Below are positions 35,814 to 48,091 of a stretch of 64,000 nt of DNA, in pieces. The translations under genes and the position numbers were made by a program. Source of the DNA: Chlorophyllum brunneum (lineage: Eukaryota > Basidiomycota > Agaricomycetes > Agaricales > Agaricaceae); the NCBI GenBank assembly GCA_963576785.1, contig OY756141.1:620001-684000 (forward strand), given 5' to 3'. Numbering within the stretch: position 1 is the stretch's first letter; the number at the start of each line of letters is the position of its first letter. Below the pieces are notes generated by a model. The model had not been told where the DNA came from and searched no databases. It saw only the letters and a program-made list of their open reading frames with translations.

Positions 35814-36447
35814 TCATCGTTGATCCCAGTAGTACTTTGGCGGTTTCTTGGAGATGTATTCGTGGTACGATGATTTGCTCAGCCGTTTCGATTGAAGTGT
35901 TGGCGATGGCTATCGGCAATGAGAAAGAAGTCAGTAAAAGGCAGTTTATGCGGAAGGGTTTGGGCAATGGGGCAAAGAAGTAACGGAGGCAAGCTCATTT
36001 CGAGAGATGAAGCTCGAAACTCAAAACTTCTGGGCGAGCGAATCGTGGGATGGATATGATCAAGCCTCACCTTTGCCATTTCCTTGCCACCATTTTTTTC
36101 CTCAGTTTGGGGATCCGCAGCACCCCTCCGTTCCTCGGTTATGGTGCTTTCGGAGAAAATCGATTCTGTGTGTTTTCTGCGTTCGCGCCGAGCCCTTCTT
36201 CTGTGTCGCTCTGCTTTCTCGAGGTCAACGTTACTTTCGACCTCGCGCTGTCGTTTCTCTCTTCGTTTACGACGAATTTGGAAAATAGTTGCTGCGGCGA
36301 GAGCGGCGACAAGGACAACTTAAAGTGATTGTTGAGTGGGTGTGGATGTGGGATTGTGAGAGTATACATACCAAAAACAACAACGATTGCGACTTCCCAT
36401 GCTGTTCCCAGATGAGTAGTACTGCTACTAGGTCTATCGATCCACAT
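35814..36447 (-). CDS. Small single-pass membrane protein with basic tail
   Basis: Three exons on the minus strand splice into about 139 residues. MWIDRPSSSTTHLGTAWEV leads into one hydrophobic segment (AIVVVF, then across a 52-base intron VVLVAALAAATIF). A strongly basic, helix-prone stretch follows (QIRRKREKRQREVE ... RHRRRARRERRKHTES) and then a polar tail. After a second intron (about 160 bases) the last exon reads PSPTLQSKRLSKSSYHEY and ends KYYWDQR-stop at 35816-35814. Both introns have GT/AG ends and keep frame, and the exons carry sensible amino-acid composition, which is why I accept the gene. Topology is probably N-out, basic side in the cytoplasm. No family is recognised; relatives may exist in other mushrooms as unnamed small proteins. 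Confidence 0.55.
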
Positions 36448-37911
36448 CGTCAGCCACGAGTTATGGAGGACGAATCGAGTACAAAGTTGAAGCGAAGATC
36501 GAAATAAGGGTTTTGAATGTGATTCCGGCGCTATCTCGTAAGTGGTTCGTCGAGATAAATAGCTCGGACGAGGTTAATCAACTAGGGTGGTAAAAGGTGG
36601 GCAAAGGTTTGGAGGGGGAGAAAAAGCGGGATGAAATATAGGATGCTGGCGACATACTTGTCTTGTTCAGTCGATATATTCGAAGACATTTGGCCAGTTA
36701 GATGGTGAGGATGAATGATTGTATGACGAGCTCGGGGATAATACGGGTTAAACGAAATATATTGTCGCGAGTATAGTTGTGCTTCCTAAGAAGGCCTTCT
36801 AGCAGGTGAAAACGCAGTGCCGATGGGAACGAAGACAGACGGGTTGTCAGGATGGAATCGTCTTCCGGAGTGCTTCCGATCCGATGGGGAGTGGGTTGGA
36901 ATAGATGGTTGGGCGGACAGCACGAGGGTGGTGAGGGAAGAGAGGAGGGTTGGGTGCGGCCGAAGATTTATAAGACAAGGACAAGCATTCCAAATGGCTC
37001 TGGGCGATGAGTTCGCCAAGCCCAAGACACATGTCCCTTGCGCCTGGCTTCTGGGAAGATGCCAAGGCGGGCTGTTGGAGGATCAAGATAAACTTTGATT
37101 AGGCCGCCCCTGTCCGTTTCCTACCGGTGACCATATATTGTCTTCTGTCCTTGGAGATTTCGGAAAACATACACATAGTTCTAGACTGTTGGTTGGTTTA
37201 AAAGGGTTGGAAATCTGGGGTTGATACGCATCTAGAAGTGAATAATGAGTGAACTAGAAAAGCTTGGCGTGACACACGTAAGCGTCAAACAGCCTTGGGC
37301 TATACCCGTAAACCTACCGGAAATGTATGTCCCTGGCTCTCGGCGAGGATCCCTGTGCCCTGCCATGCTCAAGAGTCCGTCCCATTCAGTAGCCTTCCGT
37401 CTGTCAACGCACGTTCAATGTTCAATCAGGGCAGCAGTGGCGGTAAGAAAGGCTTGAGGTTGAGGGCGCCTCTTGAACAAAAGACTTGGTCCTAGGTCCA
37501 AGATAATTGGCGGAAGAAACCACCCCCCAAGTCATACACGTTTTCTGGCCGTTGCCGATCGATTATCATGTCAGAGCTCATATACTCCAAGCGATTATCC
37601 TTCCAAGAACCTTGGCTGATGCAAGTTCGACATCCCGTTGCCAAGTCTGCCTGGATTGTTCGAGGCATACTCTGATAGGCCCATGGTTATTAGCATGCAC
37701 AGCTTGTTTGCGGCATCTTGCGGTTGATCATTCGGCTAAATCGGCATATAGATCGGCCCGGCGGACTACGAGGAGTCGACTCCTTCCATCGCATCATCAT
37801 CCTCTTGCTCCTTGACTTGATTAATAACTCACCAAAGGCCTCGGTATGTATATTTCAATTGGCATCTAGACAGAGCTGAAACTGATGTGCTATTGCCTAA
37901 GATTCATTACC
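36448..37911. other. Gene-free 1.5 kb
   Basis: Between divergent genes. Open frames of 60-100 codons at 36780-37100, 37245-37495 and 37507-37815 overlap each other on both strands and show no motif. The ends presumably hold the two promoters. Confidence 0.45.
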
Positions 37912-39002
37912 ATGGCGTCCAACTTCGTCCGAGCAGGAAAGAAAGTATGACAATATTGTTGATAAATCTCCACTACACCAAATCTGAACTATACAAATTC
38001 AATCCTTGGCTGCTTCTAAACTCTCTGGCGACGGTCAACTACATTCGGATTGCTAGATTGTGGCTATAGGCAGGAACTATGCTGCTCACGCCAAGGAACT
38101 TGGAAACAAACCTCCAAAGGAACCTTTCTTCTTCCTAAAACCCACATCAAGCTACGTACAGTCCGGCGGACAAGTCGAAATACCCATGGGAATTGTAGCT
38201 CATCATGAAGGCACGCACCACTGTCCCTCCTTATTTTCGTTAACTTACATTTCGTTAGTGGAACTTGGTCTCGTCATTGGGAAGACAGGCCGTGACATCC
38301 CAGCTTCGCAGGCCGAATCGCACATTGCTGGTTATAGTACGCCGTTCCTCACACGTTGCAGTCCTATATAGCGTTAGCTGAACCTTCCTACCAGCCTTGG
38401 CGGTGGATATGACAGCTCGCAATCTTCAGGATAAAGTGCGTAAAGCTGGGTTGCCTTGGTCGGCGGCAAAAGGTTTTGATACCTTCACTCCAATTGGGTA
38501 CGCTTTTCTAATCTCCACGACCACAAACCCGATTCGCTGAAGTATACCTATACCACCGGATGTTATAGAGGATGGATACCCAAGGAAGATATCCCAGATC
38601 CTCACAACCTGCGACTAAGCCTTGCTGTAAGTCTCTTAGTCTATGCCAAGAATATCTGAGAATAGCGCGGGGAGTGATAGATCAATGGCAAAACAAAACA
38701 AGACGGTACCACTGGTGATATGATCTTCAGAATCCCGCAACTCATCGAACACGTTTCGTCCATTATGATGCTCGAGGTCCGTATTTCGTCATGGTCCAGC
38801 ACCTTTAGACTCATCATCTTACATCTTCAAACAGGAAGGTGACCTTCTATTGACTGGTACACCCTCCGGGGTTGGCCCAGTTGTACCAGGAGATAGCGTC
38901 TATTGTGCGCTGAAAGATGCGTCAGGGAAAGAATTGTTGAAACTGGAGTTTAATGCGATACAACGAGAGAAGGGTTATCACTTCATCCCAGATTCCGAGT
39001 AA
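37912..39002 (+). CDS. FAH-family acylpyruvate hydrolase (FAHD1-like)
   Basis: Fumarylacetoacetate-hydrolase-fold enzymes of the FAHD1 type cleave acylpyruvates or decarboxylate oxaloacetate in mitochondria. The first exon gives [11 protein letters not shown]; a 121-base intron follows. The second starts [17 protein letters not shown] (family N-terminus), then [17 protein letters not shown]. The metal-binding glutamates lie in [12 protein letters not shown], joined over an intron at about 38208-38260. Next come [72 protein letters not shown] and [20 protein letters not shown], the conserved GTPxGVG motif. The stop is TAA 39000-39002. Five introns; all motifs present. Substrate preference cannot be told from sequence. 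There is no clear mitochondrial presequence. Confidence 0.88.
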
Positions 39003-40474
39003 AGTTTCATACATCTCCAACAACGATCGTTTCGCCCGTCACCGTGAGTGTTACTCTCCATAAGCCGATAACTATGGCGCAGACCCAGGTGGGACTAGTA
39101 TCAATTCAAAATGTACGAAAGGAAACTAGTAAAATCCGACGTCTGCCAAGTACAACTTATCCTTGCAACTCCATCTCTCGTCCCATACTCTCAGCCTTCT
39201 ATTGACCATGACCAGTCCAAGGGAAACGGGGCCAGTGTTAATGTTAGGACTGGTGCCGACGTACGTGATTTCAAATCTGTAATTCCATTTACCTACATGC
39301 TGGTCCCAATACCCCAAATCATCTACTCCGTGGCACGATCAGCACGTTTCATCTTAATTGGGGCTGGCCTCACCACAACGACTCGGTGGCGACGTACGGT
39401 CTTGGCTCTCCACCCAAACTCTTGTGGTTCTCTTGCAGTTTCCATTATCAACCCTTGCAAAGAATCGCAGCCCCATCAAAAGCTGATTCGACAAGACAGC
39501 CAATGCATTTACGATTACCTTCCTTATCCCAATTTTCTATTGGATCTAACAAGCTTTGAGCAAGATGTTACATTTTTTTGAGTCATCGTGTCTCTTGGCT
39601 AGGCATGCCACTTCTAGCTGCATTTGTGGCAAGTGCCTGAGTTCCACGTATCAGGCTGGTCATTTGGCAGGGCTTTCTGCTTGTGACGTCTGGTGTCGTC
39701 CTGCTTCTGAAATTGATTCGAGTAGTATATGGGGATGCTTTGATGTGTTGGCTTTTTCAGACAGGGGGTCAATTTCTTGGGCTGGGTCAACTTGACGTGC
39801 ATTTCTCTTATCATCTTTAGGAGAATGCTCCATACACTCCCACCATGAGTACATGCGAATCCAACTGATTTGTAGACGTGCCATGCTCGAATTTTGGCAG
39901 TTGGACGTTTGAGGAGCCACCCTCTGCCTCGTCTATCTCATACGATACAAGACCTTTATGCCTTCTCGAGTACAAACTAACCTGGATTGACCCGACGATT
40001 GCAAAAGACGAGTAAAGAAATAGATGACGAGTAATTCAAACGACGTACAGGGTATGTGCGACTTGTAGTTTGGAAAAAAAAAGACGAGAGACCGAATAAA
40101 TAAAAGAAAAAGAGCAGCTTTTGAAAGTGATAAGATAAAAATCGTAATATACACAAAAAATCTTGAAAGGCTTCCCCTACTCCCCTCAAGAGCACCTAAA
40201 CCAACTGAATACCAGAACGTGAAGAGGATAAAATCCAACTAGATACAGCATCGTCCACACCCCCAACATCAACACCCGTAAACGAGGTAAGAATGGTCGC
40301 GAAGGGATTAGTTATAAGTGAGAAATATACAAAAAGCGTTCCTTTCTTTCATTTTTGATGTAAGTAGATCGTATGAGGTTTTTGGTTTTCGACTTCTTCT
40401 CCCTTCTACACCTCCCGCGAATATTTTTTTGAGGTTACACGAACGAAGAGGGACGGGAGCTCCCAAAAATCCCA
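39003..40474. other. Intergenic 1.5 kb between convergent genes
   Basis: The acylpyruvase and ilv2 genes face each other here. A 156-codon frame at 39111-39581 (+) has no motif and no plausible partner exon. The part 40040-40200 is A/T-rich on the plus strand. Nothing else supported. Confidence 0.45.
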
Positions 40475-42801
40475 TCACTCCTTGTTCTGCAACATCGGGT
40501 GAAGCAATTGTTCGTGCAGCGCTTTCCCAGCCGCAACCTACAATAACGCAAAAAATATATCATCATTAAATATAAACCCAAAAACGGGAGGGGAGGATAA
40601 CGAACCATAGGGAACACATGTTCATTCCTTTCCACGAGACATTCCATCACGATCGGTTTGTTATTATCATACTCCAAAAACTCTTTCATCTTCGCCGGTA
40701 GCTCTTCGGCATTATGACACCGAATAGCGTGGACACCCATAGCATTTGCGAGTTGTACAAAATTGGGATTGGTCATGGCTGTATGAGAGTAACGGTGCTC
40801 ATAGAACAGGTCTGTGTAATCAAGGTATGAGTATATGCATGTCGTAGAGGAAGGGAAGAAAAGAAGGACGTGCCTTGCCATTGGAGAACCATACCCTGGA
40901 ATTCGTTGTTCAAGATAAGGACCTTGACGCCGATATTGAACTGGGAAGCGGTAGCGAGTTCCATAGCGGTCATGCTGAATGAAGCGTCACCGTCGACGTC
41001 GATAACAGTCTTGTTCGGGGCAGCCACCTTGGCGCCAATAGCAGCCGGTAGACCAAAGCCCATAGTCTGAAAACCGGGTTAGTCACGTGTCAGAACGCAG
41101 GAAGGAGAAAAAACATACACCCAAGCCTCCAGAAGTAACCATAGACCTAGGATGTCTCCACCTATAATGCTGCGCAGCCCACATCTGATGCTGTCCAACA
41201 CCAGTCGACACCACAACATCCTCCTTCTTCGATGCGCACTGCCTATCCATCTCTTCAATCACCTCTTGCGGCTTCATCCTCTCTCCCTTTGCACTCTTCT
41301 CATACACAAACGGATAATCCCTCTTCCACTGTTGAATGTCTTTAAACCAAGCTTCACGGGGTGCAAACTCCATCATAGGTACAAGAGCAGCCAAATTGGT
41401 CGTTACATCTCCCAATATGGGAATAGAAGCATCAACGACTTTGTTGATATTTTTGGGTTGGATTTCAAAGTGAATGATACCACCACGACCTTGAGCGGCG
41501 GCGGCACGAGCTGCGGGTGCGAATTGATCGACTTTGCCAGTGACGCGGTCGTCAAAACGAGCACCAAGAGCAATGATCACATCGGCTTGTTGCATGGCGA
41601 GATTGGCGTATGCACTGCCGTGCATACCGAGCATGTGTAGGGACCGAGGATCTTCCTCGTCAAAGGCACCGAGGCCTTGCAAAGTCGTGCATACGGGAAT
41701 ATTTCCTTTCTCCACTAGTTGTTTAAGGAATTCGGGACCGCGAGGTGAGGAGATGACACCATTGCCGGCGTAGATGACGGGTTTTTGCGCTTGGTTGATC
41801 AATGCAGCTGCTTGTTTGATCAATTGACAGTCTGTAGGAGCCTCGAGTATTTGGAGTGGGTTTGAAGGAAGGCCAAGGTTGACTCCGGGAGTGGTGGCTT
41901 TGTAGGAAAGGGGAGTGCGGAGGATACCAGCGGTGACATCTTTGGGTAGATCGACGAGGACAGGTCCAGGTCTACCTGATGTAGCGATTTTGAAAGCCTC
42001 ATTGATACGTCTTGGGAGTTCGGCGATATCTTTAACCATCACATTCCATTTCGTACAACTTCGCGAGATGCCGACGACGTCAGCTTCCTGGAAGGCATCA
42101 GAGCCAATAGCCGAAGTGGCCACTTGACCACAAAACACGACGAGAGGAATACCATCGCTCAAGGCATCCTGCATAGGCGTGACCACGTTGGTCGCTCCAG
42201 GGCCAGATGTCACAAGGACAACACCAGGCTTGCCTGATACGCGAGCATATCCTTCTGCCATGTGACCAGCACCTTGCTCATGGCGGGGAAGAACAAAGTC
42301 GAAATGGGGAGAATTGTAGATGGCATCAAACACGGGGAGAATAGCGCCTCCGGGATAACCAAAAATATGCTTGACGCCATGCCGAAGCATCATCTCATGG
42401 AAAATTTGACCGCCAGAGAGACCGACGAAAGTGCGATCCATGGGGGCATTTGGCATAGGTCCTGGACCGTTGATATGGGTTGGTGGTAGACGGACATTGT
42501 TGGGTGTTGGGATTTGTTGGAATCCTGGTGCTGGATTTGGGCGACTAAGTCAAAACAAAAAAAGTTCAGTTGACATGCACGGAAGCCTGGGGAGGAAAAA
42601 AATAGAACAGACGGACATGGGAGGAGCAGGTGTTGCGTTTGCAACGGTGGTGCGACTGATATGACGAGCGTGTTCGCGCACTCTCGTTTTGGCATCTACG
42701 ATGGATGATGAAGTGGAGGTGGTTGAACGACGGCGGCCAAAGGCAGTGGCTGGGCTCTTTTGGGATGTTGGCACACGGAATCGAGCAGCTGGGAGAGCCA
42801 T
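40475..42801 (-). CDS. ilv2: Acetolactate synthase catalytic subunit
   Basis: The ThDP-dependent enzyme makes acetolactate or acetohydroxybutyrate, the first common step of valine, leucine and isoleucine synthesis, in mitochondria. The start chosen, MALPAARFRVPTSQKS at 42801, opens an Arg/Ser-rich presequence; an in-frame ATG at 42876 is possible but less typical. After an intron comes GGQIFHEMMLRHGVKHIFGY with PGGAILPVFDAIY, and HEQGAGHMAEGYAR with the catalytic Glu. VTSGPGATN, VLVDLPKDVT and LGARFDDRVTGK follow. The ThDP motif is GDASFSMTAMELATASQF to NNEFQGMVLQWQ, then DLFYEHRYSHTAMTNP after an intron. The C-terminus AAGKALHEQLLHPMLQNKE ends at TGA 40477-40475. About six introns. A single TGACTC (half of a Gcn4-type site) lies at 42898-42903, about 100 bases upstream. 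Confidence 0.96.
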
Positions 42802-43964
42802 GGCAGTGGGATTTCTGCTCGATGGCGTCGAGGTGTGTAGAAGGGGGAAGGCAGGGGCTGAGGGACGGCCAATCACTGTACTTTTTTAATCACACATTGA
42901 CTCGAACTACAAAGGCCGATTGGCCCTCGGCCGATCCTGTCACAGTCACCTGATTTCATTCTTCTGTCCGCCACATTGCGTTATGTACAAAATCCAGTCC
43001 AGTGCCTTCTCTGGCTTTTGTCTGAACTGGCTTCCCTCTTATCAGCTAGAGCAGCAAGCACCCTACTCACAGAGTGTGCTGTATGGGTAATGTGTGACTG
43101 TCACCCTCCCTGGGCCGATTTACTCGGTCCTCGTCAAGGCCCAGATGACGAGGTGATCTGATCCTGACCCCCTCCAGTATTGCATTTTGCCTACCTCACC
43201 GCAATCCAACAATAGGCATCCAGTCGAGTCTCCCTAGCTGATAAGTTAAATGTCAAAACTGATAGCTCTATCGTATGTCATAATTGGTGGCTCGCAAAAT
43301 TGATAGCGTCCAAACAAGCGCTGGTTTCAAGGATTTGAAATTTGGTAGGAAACAACACCCAGGACTATCTCATTTCCATTGGCTACCTGGGCGCTTATCC
43401 GAAGAAGATAATCGCGGTTACGGTAAGACCGCCAAGATACACCACTGATGTTGATATAAACAGCAGGAAACGAAAAGAAGGGACGTTGGGGAGCAGAAAG
43501 GACACCCGTGCGATAATATACTGTTCGCACCATAAGTCAAAGGCGGGCTGTGCCGAACAAGGAGCATCGGAGGTAAACCAACGGAACAGTGTCTTATCGC
43601 GGGTTCCCACCATGCCGAACTCACCACATATCCCATGTGGCTGTGAATTCATCTTAACTTTAAATCTTTCTCTATTTTGACCACCCCTTCGGCCCTTGCA
43701 CTCGCGGTACCTTATTCTCAGAATCCAGGACTTTCGAAAGAATCAACCGGAGGACCAAACCAGACACTATATTCTCGTAGTCGCATGGGTGTGCTCTGGT
43801 GTTTAGTTGACAGAAGTGGACCAAGGACGCACAATCACCATGAAGGATACACACGATGACCGAGTGCAGTTCGTGGAGACCTTTCAAGCCTTCGAGCATC
43901 CTGCCTTGGTAACATCAAGAGGAAGCTCACAGGTGATACGGACATACTATGGCTTTACCCCTGT
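42802..43964. other. Intergenic 1.2 kb
   Basis: Upstream of ilv2 and before the tandem duplication. Overlapping frames on both strands at about 43330-43680 have no motif. Nothing supported. Confidence 0.45.
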
Positions 43965-44700
43965 AGGTGGCTCCTGATACAGATATTCAGATTCGTAACT
44001 GGCGTCTCGCCCACAGACGGCGCCAACATGCCCCGGTGTTTTGTCCCTCATTGATGTGTATGGCTTCAAAACTCAACAAGTCGTACTCCGCAATCAGATC
44101 CATATATGATGATCACCTCCAACATTTGGATCCCATTGCCTTCTGTCCGAGGTTGATCTCTAACTATAGGCCATCATGCGTGTACATCGCGAGAAGGCAT
44201 CTTTCCGATTGGTCACGGCTTCTTGTGTTGTTGATGTTTCCGGTCCATGCTCATTGACCACTCCACTAGCAAGCGCCCACTACAACCAGTAAAGCACGAC
44301 ATCCCTGGCTGACGGAAACGGGCTGTGGATGTCCCTTCTATTCGGTTCCAAGATTATTCCGCGATGTGCGTCTATCCCACTCACCTACATGCTCCACTTC
44401 TTTGCCGACTTGTCGTTTGATAGACAGGGGGAATGGGAACAACCCAAGATCACAAGTATTGATTTCCGACCCGAGTGGGAAAGATAATGAAGGGCGTCTA
44501 ATGTTTTTATGTACGTGCGAATCATTTATGTCAAATCAATGGGCTCATTGTAGTATAAACCGGCGTCTATTCGAAGTATGCGGTGATACTTGGGCTAGAA
44601 TTGGGAGGGTAACACACGAGGAAGGAACATGTTGACCGAATTGAGAATCAGATATAGACGGGGCGCAGGTAGGGTTCCGTGTTCTTGCCTTCCCCCCAGA

Positions 44701-46509
44701 ATGAGCTCATCCAACGGTGCAACCGCCATGCCTGCCAGTCCCATTGAAGAAAAAAGGAATGGCGGCTCTTCTCCTCCAGATACATCGGCGGTCCCAGCAC
44801 TGAGCTACGCAGATCAACCACAACCCGCTGTCACTAAAAGGACGCGACACATGTTCTACTTACGCCTCCTTGGATTCTTCCTCATCGAAGTCGGATTCAT
44901 CATATTGGCCGCTGTTTGTCTGGCCAAACCAGTTCCGCTGAATATCCACCTCAACCTCAGTGATGCGGAGGTCAAAGGTGGCTTCACTGTCATCTTTGTC
45001 GTTTGGCAAAGTCTTGCCATCATTGCGGGGGGACACATTCTTGCTGATGCATTCAGTCGAGAGTGGTCGGTCCAGCTGGCTTCAATCGTACCAGGTACGA
45101 CTGACAGAGTCTCCACTGTCACTTCTGGCTTTCTCGATCGCACCCTCCACCTCTTCACGAAAAAGGCTAGTGGGACATTCAAGCTTGCGTTCCTCGCTTC
45201 CCTTTCTTTTATGGCGCTTACCCAACTGGCGCCTGGGACCGTAAGCGCCGCTACTACCCTCATCGACCTCCCAGTCACTACAAAGATTGGCAGACTGGTC
45301 AACAATGTGACTACACCAGGCGGCGAACAGGCATTCCTTACCACACAGAATCGAGCCGATCTCATCCTCCGACTCGAGCTGATCGAACATTCACCGTTCG
45401 GATTCCAGATGCCGCCAAACATGTTGACGGCTGTCCCAATGGTGAACCTGGGAGACCTGAATGGGACGCTAGAATACAATTCGGACATCGTCGAGTTTCA
45501 TCACGATTGTCACTGGGAAGCACCGCAATTCGTCAATATTTCGGGGCAACAGTTCGTGTCAGCCGCTGGCCAGGTGTGGTCAAACGGTCTCGTGACTGGA
45601 CAAGGAAATGCGGGTGAGCTACTATTAACTTCTGATTCCCTACGGAAACTAATTTAGTCCTTAGCTTCCAGCGTCAGTCCGTTGTCCCTTACGAGTTTCC
45701 AAATCATGGAGACGGTGGGCAACTCCTCATTCTTCTTCGTCGGTGGAAATGGTACTTTCCACAATAACCGATTCAATCCTCCCGCACCCTTCGCCATCGA
45801 CCTTGGAACTTTACCGGCTACATTTGTTTCTCAAGGTGTTGGTGTGACGGTGGGTGGAGGACAATTTATTGGTCCTCTGGCAACCGTCCTCGTTTGCGAC
45901 CCGCAGTTGAAAATCTCAGGTGGACGCGTCCGCGTTTCGCAAGCGGGTACACTCGACGTCATCTCTTCTGGAGGACCATCCATCGGGAACATTCCACCAA
46001 GCGCAGCCAACCTCATTTTTACGAATGCCCTCCAAATCGCCCTCATTGAGCTCGAACCACTGGAGCAATTCAATATCGTAAATAATGTCGCGTCGATCAT
46101 GTTCATGCAAAATTCGTCTGTCGACTGGAATACCGCACAAAACATCCCTCCCTTAGACCTTGCGTCTATCAACAAGAATGTGGACACGTTCATGCTTTCT
46201 GCGGCAAAGGCCTTCATCGACGGGTACCGCAAGAACGGAACGTCTGCCATTGCCACGTTCGATTTGGAAACGATGTCTGCTACTGGACAGGAACAGCGGT
46301 TGGCGCTGATCACGTCCAAGGGGCTATTCATCACAATCATTGTGGTGGTCGTCATTGCTTTGTTATTGTTGTATGCTCTTTGCCGATCAGCGTTGAACCA
46401 GAAGAGGTATCCGTTTGATCTAACAAGTGTGTTCACTGTCCTTCGGGAGGACGATGGGAGAAGGGCATCGTTGTTGGTCTCCCCTCAACCGAGGCGTGAG
46501 ACTGTGTGA
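44701..46509 (+). CDS. Four-TM membrane protein, tandem copy A
   Basis: Two exons (44701-45613, 45665-46509) encode 585 residues; the intron GTGAGC...CCTTAG lies at the same place as in copy B. Without it, a frame stop falsely splits the gene. The N-terminal 60 residues are polar. Three membrane segments follow: LRLLGFFLIEVGFIILAAV, GGFTVIFVVWQSLAIIAGGH and FKLAFLASLSFMALTQLAPG. A large domain of about 330 residues with many NxS/T sites (such as NGT, NNV, NIS, NSS) is probably outside the cell. A fourth segment, LFITIIVVVVIALLLLYAL, precedes a short cytoplasmic tail. I recognise this layout from uncharacterised basidiomycete proteins; no function can be assigned. The paralogue starts 3,391 bases downstream, and part of exon 2 is identical to it. 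Confidence 0.85.
45788..46133 (+). repeat. Identical tract shared with copy B
   Basis: All 346 bases equal 49194-49539 with a constant offset of 3,406. Mismatches resume at once on the left (45787 c against t) and at 46134 on the right (c against t). The surrounding coding sequence differs at many positions. Confidence 0.9.
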
Positions 46510-46665
46510 GAGGATGGAGACGAAGATGGATGACCTTTACGCTCGAGATTGTGATGAGGTTGGGGATTTGGAAATTCTGTTTATCCTGCTATGACTATTC
46601 TAGGCACCGTCCTAGATGCATGATCCACGCATGCTATTTGAATTCATACTGTACATTAGTTTTGT

Positions 46666-47282
46666 ATAAACACAGCCCTATAAATCCACCCATATGTGAT
46701 AGTTCGGCCATTCTGAGACGACTACCGTTGGCTGTAATTTTTTGATATTATAAATTAGCGAGAGCTGAAAGTTTGTTAATGGGAGAGTACTGCTTACATC
46801 AATTGTATATCTATGCGGGCTCACCATAATTACTTCTCGCTACCCAAGCACTATCTCAATTCCCGTGTATTCGTCCGTTCCCTTTTGGTGAGGTTGCCTG
46901 CCGACGGCGTCCTTTCACATTTTGTTTTGTCGATGGAAGCCACATCACTTTGAGTGGCCTCAGCAGGGTGCTTTTGGCTGCTGGTAAGCGTAAGGAGACA
47001 TAGCAAAAGACAAAGTTCTGAAAGATGAATGTGTATACTTATCCACAAAATTTGATGATCGTCCTACAATCTCTCGCTATGTCAGGCTGAGACGGATATA
47101 AAATATCGGACCTAAACATTGCATAACAAGTAGATAGTGCCAACCCTTCCGTATTTGGAAGGAAGTTAATGTCTCCATGTCGCGCTGAAACACAGTTTGT
47201 ACGACGCTGGTGAGCTCCTTTATGCCCCAAAGGCAGTATACTCGAAGAGATCTGACATGTATGCCTCGTAAGTGGTTATTTT
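46666..47282. other. Spacer between the duplicated units
   Basis: About 600 bases with no match to the other spacer-side sequence and no gene. A small open frame on the minus strand (46851-47048) has no support. Confidence 0.45.
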
Positions 47283-48091
47283 GGAGCTCTGATACAGATG
47301 GATGGACAGGCTCATAACCGGCAGCTCGCTCAGATGTACCCCGAGTTTTCCCTGACTCTTACTGATTATGGCCTCAAAATTTGTACTCAGCAACCTTGGA
47401 AAGGTACCTTATGATGATCGTCTCCAACGTTGGTATTTTCGGTGCCTTCTGTCCAGGACTGATGTCTACGCATAAGTCATCTTGCGTGGGCCTCGCGAGA
47501 AGGCATTATTCCGATTGGTCGCGGCTTTGTGTGTTGCTTATGTCTTTCAGTCCGTGCTTCGAAACTTCGTGATATGGGCGCCAAAGCATTTTCCCATTGA
47601 CCACTAATAACCTTGGTACTCCGACAAGCGCACGTCATGATCAAGAAACCATTACCTCCCTGCAGAGACAACGATGGCTGACAGGGACTGGCTATCTAGG
47701 CCCCTTCTGTCCGGCCCCAGCATTTTTCCGCGATGTGCGTCTATCCCACTCACCTGCATGCTCCACTTCTTCGCCGATGCTAATTGATCGACAGGCGGAA
47801 TGAGATGGACTTTGGGAAACCTAAAGCCAAAAGGATCATGTACTGCAGTGGTTTCCGAACGGGGTGGGAAAGGAAATGAAGGGGGTTTAATGTTGTTTAT
47901 GGACGTGCTTCGCACCTCTATGGAATCAATCTATTCATTCCAGCTCAAGTCGGCGTCTATTCGAAGTATAACGGTGGTCTTGGGCTAGAATTAGACTAAA
48001 GTTAGGAAGGTAACACGAGGAGAGGATCTGTCGAGAATCACATATATACCGGCACAGGTAGCCTTCCTCGTTCTTCCTTCCCCCCACAAGA

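Larger units (their letters stand above)
43965..46665 (+). repeat. Tandem segmental duplication, unit A
   Basis: The unit resembles 47283-50062 from roughly 750 bases before the gene start to about 150 bases after the stop. The 5' part is diverged but collinear: cgatgtgcgtctatcccact, for example, is exact in both (near 44362 and 47732). The 3' end is marked by a shared tgtacattagttttgt-like string. Borders are judged by eye. Confidence 0.8.

Noticed and set aside
39111..39581. 156-codon frame
   Set aside because: No recognisable domain, no intron-linked partner, and unlike a real protein in composition.
45649..45660. Premature stop in membrane-protein copy A
   Set aside because: The stop lies inside an intron with proper GT/AG ends, at the same position as the intron of copy B; the gene is intact.
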